Source of the DNA: Secundilactobacillus malefermentans DSM 5705 = KCTC 3548
GTDB taxonomy: Bacteria > Bacillota > Bacilli > Lactobacillales > Lactobacillaceae
Direction: 5' to 3'
Assembly (NCBI RefSeq): GCF_001436395.1
Contig: NZ_AZGJ01000016.1
Location: 1-44,058 of the forward strand
DNA: 44,058 bases
Shown here: one piece after another, positions 39,057 through 44,058 of the stretch
Layout of the letters: the number at the start of each line of letters is the position of its first letter
How positions within the stretch are numbered: position 1 is the first letter of the stretch
Translations under genes and position numbers: made by a program
The notes under the pieces: generated by a model
Told to the model about the DNA's origin: nothing
What the model saw: the letters and a program-made list of their open reading frames with translations, nothing else
The model's database searches: none

Positions 39057-39901
39057 CCAAAGCTCACCCCGAATCCCTTTAAGATCATTTGAAGGCCGAC
39101 GTAGAAAATAACGGGAACAAATATCATGCGGATCACTCGTGCGGGTAAGACCTGCATAATTCGAGAACCAATAACTGCGCCTACGAGAATACCGAGGGCG
39201 AGCGGAACCGCAATTTGGGGAAGCATTGATCCGTTGAAAAAGTAAACGGTGGCACTTGCGGCGGCAGTGACGCCCATCATCAGGTTACTAGTTGCTGAGG
39301 AAGGCTTAAGGGGCATGTGCATGATGGTGTCCATTGCCATCACTTTGAAGGCCCCCGAGCCAATTCCGAGCAAACCACTGGCAAATCCGGCGCCAAACAT
39401 CATTGAGAAGCCACCGGGAACGTTCGTCACTTCATAATCAACGTTCTTTAATTCTGATTTATCAAAGTACGAACCGTTTAGATCCAGTTTCTTTGCCCAT
39501 TTGTCACTCTTCACGGTTGTGGTGAGTTCGCGACCTGCGCGCAGTTTTTTGATCATGTTCCAGCATGAAAATAGTAATAATAAGCCAAATAATACATATA
39601 GGTAACTTGGATTAAGAACACCCGTTAAAAGTGCTCCCAAAATGGCGCCAATCGTTGTCGCAATTTCCAAAAACATGGCAACTCGAAGATTTAAGACCTC
39701 GTCTCGCAAGTAAGCAACGGTTGACCCCGAGCTAGTGGCGATAACGGAAATGATGCTTGCCCCGATGGCGTACTTAATATCGAGTCCCATTGCTAGGGTT
39801 AAAATGGGGGTGATAATAATCCCGCCACCCAAGCCTAATATAGCACCGGCTACACCGGCAAATAAACCGACAGCTATTAATAGAAGTGTCGTTGAAATCA
39901 T
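39053..39901 (-). CDS. TauE/SafE-family anion exporter (YfcA type)
   Basis: A 282-residue membrane protein with about eight helices in two repeats. GLGGGIIITPILTLAMGLD and GIGSGAFKVMAMDTIMHMP are the paired family motifs. Members export sulfite, sulfoacetate or other small organic anions. ATG 39901 has GGAGG nine bases upstream. It leads a two-gene operon with the DUF1634 gene. A link to the sulfonate-type importer at 18-23 kb is only conceivable, not shown. Confidence 0.88.
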   Translation of the reverse strand: MISTTLLLIAVGLFAGVAGAILGLGGGIIITPILTLAMGLDIKYAIGASIISVIATSSGSTVAYLRDEVLNLRVAMFLEIATTIGAILGALLTGVLNPSYLYVLFGLLLLFSCWNMIKKLRAGRELTTTVKSDKWAKKLDLNGSYFDKSELKNVDYEVTNVPGGFSMMFGAGFASGLLGIGSGAFKVMAMDTIMHMPLKPSSATSNLMMGVTAAASATVYFFNGSMLPQIAVPLALGILVGAVIGSRIMQVLPARVIRMIFVPVIFYVGLQMILKGFGVSFG

Positions 39902-40009
39902 GGTGATGTTCCTCCTCTAGTGTTTGATTTTAAGAGTACCACATTTAATCTATGACTATGAACTTTCAATTAAAATCCTTTCAGATTTCTAAATTAGGGT
40001 TAAATCATA

Positions 40010-40018
40010 TGGTATACT
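40010..40018 (+). promoter_or_regulatory. Extended -10 promoter of the PAP2 gene
   Basis: TGG followed by TATACT (40013-40018), 35 bases before the ATG. Confidence 0.5.
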
Positions 40019-40052
40019 CACGTTATTAACGACATAGGAAGGTTTTAAGAAT

Positions 40053-40715
40053 ATGATTGTGAAAGATTGGACCCGAACACTTCGGTTTCTTATTAGTGCA
40101 GTATTATTTGGATTTTTAATGGCGATTGTCGCTAACCAGGCTGGTTTATTGGAATTCATTGACGGAATTTCTGCCCAAATGGTTCAGAATAACGATTCGG
40201 TGATGAAATCGGCAATCTTCACGGGATTTTCAGCAATTGCGAGTCCCAAGATGGATATCATTTGGACGGTGATTTTGGCAATCCTTTTATGGGGATTTAA
40301 GTACAAGATTCCTGCCATTTGGGCGCTTTGCACCCTGGCTGGTGGTGATGTCATTGCCCAGTTAGTCAAAGAGATTGTGAAACGTCCTCGTCCATATGGG
40401 CACTTGGCAGCGGATGATGGCTTTAGTTTTCCAAGTGGTCACGTATTTGGATTCTTCATTCTGGTGACCCTCGTTTGGATTTTAGTGGTGCCGCTGATGA
40501 AGAATCGCCTCAACAGAATTTATATTCGTGCAATTATGATTTTATTATTGTTTTTAGTGGCAGTTTCTCGGGTTTACCTGAGCGCGCACTTTCCATCTGA
40601 TGTTATTGGGGCAATGCTCCTAGCCTACGCTTGGGTTCAAGTAGCAGAATGGCTCTACGTTTGGCTGGCACCAATTTTAGTTAAGTGGCGTTTTCTTTCA
40701 AATTCGAAGGGGTAA
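40053..40715 (+). CDS. PAP2-family membrane phosphatase
   Basis: A 220-residue membrane protein with about six helices. The three phosphatase motifs are in order: KEIVKRPRP (about 109-117), PSGH (about 130-133) and SRVYLSAHFPSD (about 170-181), with catalytic His in the last two. Such enzymes dephosphorylate undecaprenyl-pyrophosphate or phosphatidylglycerol-phosphate at the outer face. Which of these applies is unclear. Start ATG 40053 follows AGGAAGG; it is monocistronic. Confidence 0.9.
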   Translation: MIVKDWTRTLRFLISAVLFGFLMAIVANQAGLLEFIDGISAQMVQNNDSVMKSAIFTGFSAIASPKMDIIWTVILAILLWGFKYKIPAIWALCTLAGGDVIAQLVKEIVKRPRPYGHLAADDGFSFPSGHVFGFFILVTLVWILVVPLMKNRLNRIYIRAIMILLLFLVAVSRVYLSAHFPSDVIGAMLLAYAWVQVAEWLYVWLAPILVKWRFLSNSKG

Positions 40716-40746
40716 AAAAAAGGATGTGGGTGCACATCCTTTTTTG
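40715..40746. terminator. Bidirectional terminator between PAP2 and esterase genes
   Basis: AAAAAAGGATGTG and CACATCCTTTTTT pair perfectly around GGTG, serving both converging genes. Confidence 0.93.
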
Positions 40747-40752
40747 CTGCAG

Positions 40753-41559
40753 TTATTTAGATAAAATATCAGCCAACCATTCTGTTGCTAAAGTTAGCCA
40801 GTGGGCAACGTGCGGGTTATCCGCAGATTGTTTCCAAGAGGTCTGTTGGTTGGCGAGTGCTAAGCCGTGTGGACCGTCATGAAAAAGGTGAAGCTCACAA
40901 TCAATGCCGTGCTGGACGAGGGCATTGACGTAGGCGAGACTATTTTTTACTGGAACGACTGGATCGTTAACGGTTGCCCAAACAAAACTGGGAGCGTTGT
41001 GACTGTTAACGAAGTTTTGTGCAGCGTACGTTTCAGGGGTATCCGTCCATTCACGAATTGTTTCCTCATCAGTGGGAAAGCCAAGCTTAGGATCAATCAC
41101 GGGATAACTAATGATGGCCGCATTAATTTGCAATTGCGCCTCAGTTAATTTTGTTAATTTCTGGAGCCACGTGGTAGACCAATAGTCATTATAAAGTGCC
41201 GCTAAGTGACCACCAACTGAGAAGCCGGCAATGACGATTCGATTTGGATCAATGTGCCACTTGACGGCGTTTTCTCGAATTAAGGCAATCGATTGAGCTA
41301 GTTCGACCAGAGGTGATGGGAATAGGGGATGCACCTCGTTCACAAAACTATATCGTAAATAGAAACTTTGATAGCCCTTCGCAAGGAAGGCTTGGCTGAG
41401 CGTTTCTGATTGAGCTTCAGGTATGTGAGTATAGGAACCACCGGGTATAATGACCATAGCAGGGTATTTGAAATGATTGCTTTCAACATCTGAGTCCCGA
41501 ATGTACCCCTTTATGTAGGCGGCAGACTGATTTGATAACTTTTCTTGAATAATTTGCAC
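40753..41559 (-). CDS. Alpha/beta-hydrolase esterase (BD-FAE/acetyl-xylan-esterase-like)
   Basis: A 268-residue cytoplasmic hydrolase. The oxyanion region is IIPGGSY (about 37-43), the nucleophile elbow GFSVGGH with Ser114, the acid in TVNDPVVP and the base in DGPHG. The layout fits the small esterases of the BD-FAE group that act on acylated sugars or feruloyl esters. Start is GTG 41559, five bases after GAGGTG. No signal peptide. Substrate unknown; an acylated sugar would match the plant-associated lifestyle of many relatives. Confidence 0.85.
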   Translation of the reverse strand: MQIIQEKLSNQSAAYIKGYIRDSDVESNHFKYPAMVIIPGGSYTHIPEAQSETLSQAFLAKGYQSFYLRYSFVNEVHPLFPSPLVELAQSIALIRENAVKWHIDPNRIVIAGFSVGGHLAALYNDYWSTTWLQKLTKLTEAQLQINAAIISYPVIDPKLGFPTDEETIREWTDTPETYAAQNFVNSHNAPSFVWATVNDPVVPVKNSLAYVNALVQHGIDCELHLFHDGPHGLALANQQTSWKQSADNPHVAHWLTLATEWLADILSK

Positions 41560-41632
41560 GAACTCACCTCATTCATTTATTATAGGAATATTGTAACGCA
41601 CTTTTGGAATTGCCGAGAGGAGTGATAAAAAT

Positions 41633-42184
41633 TTGCCAGTAACTATAAAGACGGATCGGTTAGTCATCCGTCCGTTGAATCCGACTGATAAGAAGGCGCT
41701 CTGGAAACTTGTCAAGAATCCCAAAGTGGCAGAGTCAGCGGGCTTTATTCCTGCGACCTCCGCGTTGGAGCTTGATGATGTGCTTTCTGAAATGATCCGG
41801 ACAAACGTCCTCACGGTTGTTTCAAAAGTAACCGGAGAACTAATCGGCTGCGTTGGTTTGTATGAGCGAATGAAGGCGTCTGGTGAACCAGACGTCACTA
41901 GCCGTGAAGTTGGCTATATGTTGGCTGAAAGTCAATGGGGTCAGGGATACATGACGGAGGCGGTGGAAGCAGTTTGCGCGTATGCTTTTAAATCGTTAAA
42001 GCTTGAATCACTTTATGCCAGTTGCTTTAAGGGCAACGACGGCTCAATTCGTGTCTTGGAGAAAAATCACTTTGTTTATCAAGATGCGTATCGTCATTCG
42101 CCAATTGATCTCTTTCAGCCGGGAAAGATCGAGTTTTTTTATCAATTAACGATTGAGCGATGGAAACAAGTCAATCATTTTTGA
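41633..42184 (+). CDS. RimJ/RimL-like N-acetyltransferase
   Basis: A 183-residue acetyltransferase of the RimJ/L branch. It has KTDRLVIRPLNPTDKKALW, REVGYMLAESQWGQGYMTEA (about 98-117) as the acetyl-CoA loop and ASCFKGNDGSIRVLEKNHF. These enzymes acetylate ribosomal-protein N-termini or small molecules. The start is TTG 41633, ten bases after GAGGAG; no ATG is suitably placed. It is divergent from the esterase gene. Confidence 0.87.
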   Translation: MPVTIKTDRLVIRPLNPTDKKALWKLVKNPKVAESAGFIPATSALELDDVLSEMIRTNVLTVVSKVTGELIGCVGLYERMKASGEPDVTSREVGYMLAESQWGQGYMTEAVEAVCAYAFKSLKLESLYASCFKGNDGSIRVLEKNHFVYQDAYRHSPIDLFQPGKIEFFYQLTIERWKQVNHF

Positions 42185-42191
42185 AAAAAAG

Positions 42192-42219
42192 TTGCAAATT
42201 GATGAAAATTGCTTATACT
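42192..42219 (+). promoter_or_regulatory. Promoter of the lysine riboswitch-lysP transcript
   Basis: TTGCAA (42192-42197) and TATACT (42214-42219) are 16 bases apart. It starts the RNA just before the aptamer. Confidence 0.7.
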
Positions 42220-42235
42220 AAGTTTATATCGAATA

Positions 42236-42410
42236 GAAGAGGTGCAATACTTCATCAGTAACTCATGCGAGATAGTTAAGTATCTGAGAGCTTGAGTGAA
42301 AGGGAAGATTGCCGAAATGGATCAGTCTTAAATGCTGACTCTGTTGGGTCCTAGTTTAATAGCCTAGGGACTGTCGTAACCAAATAGGGTTACGGAGCGC
42401 TTTCTACGAT
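42236..42410 (+). promoter_or_regulatory. Lysine riboswitch (L-box aptamer)
   Basis: The conserved aptamer blocks are in order: AGAGGTGC (42238-42245), CATCAGTA, GAAAGGGAAGATTGCCGAA (near 42298-42318), CTGTTGGG, GGGACTGTCG and TACGGAGCGC (near 42391-42400). This is the L-box pattern with its five-helix junction. The next element is a terminator and the next gene a lysine permease. Bound lysine should favour the terminator. Confidence 0.9.
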
Positions 42411-42441
42411 TTTCGACTCGGAATGAATGAATTTGACCGGT

Positions 42442-42479
42442 CCTTTCGCAGACGCTTTGTGTTTGCAAAGGGCTTTTTA
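42442..42479 (+). terminator. Expression-platform terminator of the lysine riboswitch
   Basis: CCTTTCGCAGAC pairs with GTTTGCAAAGG (one mismatch) around GCTTTGT, followed by GCTTTTTATTT. It lies between the aptamer and the lysP ribosome binding site. Confidence 0.85.
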
Positions 42480-42527
42480 TTTGTCTAAGTCATTGGGAAA
42501 GCCTCTTCAAATGAGGAGGAGTTTTAC

Positions 42528-44015
42528 ATGGAACAAGCACCACAAGAAAACGAAGTGTCAACTGATCAAGGCGTTAAGCGGGGATTAAAAACCCGTCACG
42601 TCTCAATGATTGCCTTGGGTGGCTGTATTGGAACCGGATTATTTGTTGCCAGTGGCTCGGCTATTTCTTCTGCAGGACCAGGCGGGGCACTCGTGGCTTA
42701 CATTGCGATGGGACTCATGGTTTACTTTTTAATGACTAGTTTGGGTGAAATGGCAACAAACATGCCAATCTCTGGCTCATTTGCTGCATATTCAGCCAAA
42801 TACGTTGATCCAGCGCTAGGTTTTGCAATGGGCTGGAACTACTGGTTTAATTGGGCCATTACGGTTGCCGTTGATATTAGTACAGCAGCCTTGGTGATGA
42901 AATTTTGGTTGCCTAGTCTTCCTGGCTGGATTTGGAGCGCAATTGCGTTAGTCATTATTTTCTTAATTAATGCACTTTCAGTTAAGACGTATGGTGAGAC
43001 TGAATTTTGGATGTCATTAATCAAAGTTGTAACAATCATTATTTTCTTGGCAGTTGGGCTATTAACCATCTTTGGTATCATGGGTGGTCACGCAACTGGA
43101 CTTGAAAATTGGACGACACACAAGGCGCCATTTGTTGGTGGTTTTCCAGCAATTCTGAGTGTCTTCGTTGTTGCTGGGTTCTCATTCCAAGGAACTGAAT
43201 TAGTCGGTATTACCGCTGGTGAATCAGAGGATCCAACTAAGAGTGTTCCTAAAGCAATCAACCAAGTATTCTGGCGGATTATCTTATTCTATATTTTAGC
43301 AATTGCCGTCATCGCAACGATTATTCCATATACAAGTCATGATTTATTAGGTTCTTCAGCAACCGATGTCGCAATTAGTCCCTTTACATTGGTCTTCCAG
43401 CGTGCCGGATTAGCTGCTGCTGCAAGTATCATGAACGCGGTCATTTTAACGTCAGTTCTTTCGTCAGCAAATTCAGGGATGTATGCGTCAACTCGGATGC
43501 TTTATTCTCTTGCCCACGAAGGCTATGCACCAAAAGCATTTGGTCGCACAACCCACAATGGAATTCCAATGCTGGCATTGTGTGCAACAACGGTTATCGC
43601 TGCTTTAACCTTTATCAGTAGTATTGCTGGACCACAAATTTATCTTTGGTTGGTGGCTGCTTCTGGATTAACTGGTTTTATTGCCTGGATTGGGATTGCC
43701 ATTTCACATTTCCGATTCCGTCGGGCCTTTATTAAGCAAGGACATGACCTTTCAGAACTCAAGTATCATGCAAAGTGGTTCCCAATTGGACCATTGCTGG
43801 CATTAATTCTCTGTATTGGGGTTATCATTGGTCAGGACCCTGGTTCATTTGCCAACTTTAACTGGGAACAGATTGGGGTTACGTACATTAGCGTGCCACT
43901 TGTCCTAATTCTTTACATTGTTTACAAAATTAAGAAGCATACAAAGTTGATTCCTTTGGATAAGGTGGACGTTTCACCAACTGTTAAGGAACATAAAATG
44001 AATCCAAATGATTAA
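42528..44015 (+). CDS. lysP: Lysine-specific permease
   Basis: A 495-residue amino acid permease of the APC superfamily with about 12 helices. The first helix has HVSMIALGGCIGTGLFVASG and a later one FVVAGFSFQGTELVGITAGE, both very close to LysP. It should import lysine with protons. GAGGAGG precedes ATG 42528 at about seven bases. The upstream lysine riboswitch is independent evidence for the substrate. The C-terminal tail is basic and soluble. No terminator is visible in the 43 bases left in the window. Confidence 0.95.
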   Translation: MEQAPQENEVSTDQGVKRGLKTRHVSMIALGGCIGTGLFVASGSAISSAGPGGALVAYIAMGLMVYFLMTSLGEMATNMPISGSFAAYSAKYVDPALGFAMGWNYWFNWAITVAVDISTAALVMKFWLPSLPGWIWSAIALVIIFLINALSVKTYGETEFWMSLIKVVTIIIFLAVGLLTIFGIMGGHATGLENWTTHKAPFVGGFPAILSVFVVAGFSFQGTELVGITAGESEDPTKSVPKAINQVFWRIILFYILAIAVIATIIPYTSHDLLGSSATDVAISPFTLVFQRAGLAAAASIMNAVILTSVLSSANSGMYASTRMLYSLAHEGYAPKAFGRTTHNGIPMLALCATTVIAALTFISSIAGPQIYLWLVAASGLTGFIAWIGIAISHFRFRRAFIKQGHDLSELKYHAKWFPIGPLLALILCIGVIIGQDPGSFANFNWEQIGVTYISVPLVLILYIVYKIKKHTKLIPLDKVDVSPTVKEHKMNPND

Positions 44016-44058
44016 TCTATCAGAAAAGCTCTTCAGTGAAGTGAACCCCCGGTATTGG

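Noticed and set aside
44016-44058. CTTCAGTGAAG palindrome and GAACCCCCGG at the window end as a terminator or mobile-element end
   Set aside because: Too little sequence remains to show a stem with T-run or a terminal repeat.

Overview
The window looks like chromosomal DNA of a low-to-moderate GC member of the Lactobacillaceae. The evidence is strong GGAGG-type ribosome binding sites, many extended -10 promoters, a giant LPXTG surface protein with a KxYKxGKxW-type signal peptide, an H2O2-forming pyruvate oxidase, CcpA-type cre boxes, a lysine riboswitch on a lysine permease gene, and GGGACAAAAC-type terminator hairpins. The species cannot be fixed from sequence alone. No rRNA, tRNA, CRISPR array, phage gene or intact transposase was seen.

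Layout. (1) 1-2694: sugar MFS symporter plus aldose-epimerase-like protein behind a perfect cre box. (2) 2688-5173: divergent TetR regulator and an FtsX-type permease/ATPase pair sharing an operator-promoter. (3) 5174-10388: a decayed adhesin fragment, then a 1596-residue wall-anchored adhesin. (4) 10410-14511: asymmetric heterodimeric ABC exporter with a downstream MarR regulator and a palindromic operator. (5) 14541-17851: a second, MacB/Vex-like ABC ATPase with a large FtsX permease. (6) 17852-23429: a tightly packed five-gene operon joining a sulfonate/nitrate/taurine-type ABC importer to a membrane O-acyltransferase and an AMP-forming acyl-CoA ligase, behind a leader with competing hairpins. 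(7) 23387-26405: a UvrA2-like ATPase gene between two inverted copies of a non-coding repeat. (8) 26412-33043: DJ-1/PfpI protein, pyruvate oxidase, RluA-type pseudouridine synthase, DUF1003 membrane protein, GNAT, an orphan acidic protein and an MFS exporter. (9) 33046-34583: AzlCD amino-acid exporter and a tiny MerR-like protein. (10) About 34620-34947: a probable structured non-coding RNA of unknown class. (11) 35040-40746: GNAT, CDF cation efflux pump with a DtxR-type regulator, ThrE-type exporter pair with an in-frame amber stop in its first gene, DUF1634/TauE pair, PAP2 phosphatase. (12) 40753-44015: esterase, RimJ/L-like acetyltransferase, lysine riboswitch and lysP.

The general theme is envelope and transport. 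Three drug- or peptide-type ABC systems each sit near a likely regulator or their own promoter, and several small-molecule exporters (AzlCD, ThrE, TauE, CDF) are present. The least explained parts are the acyltransferase/ligase/ABC operon with its leader, the inverted repeats around uvrA2, and the orphan RNA. All identifications rest on reading motifs; no database search was run.
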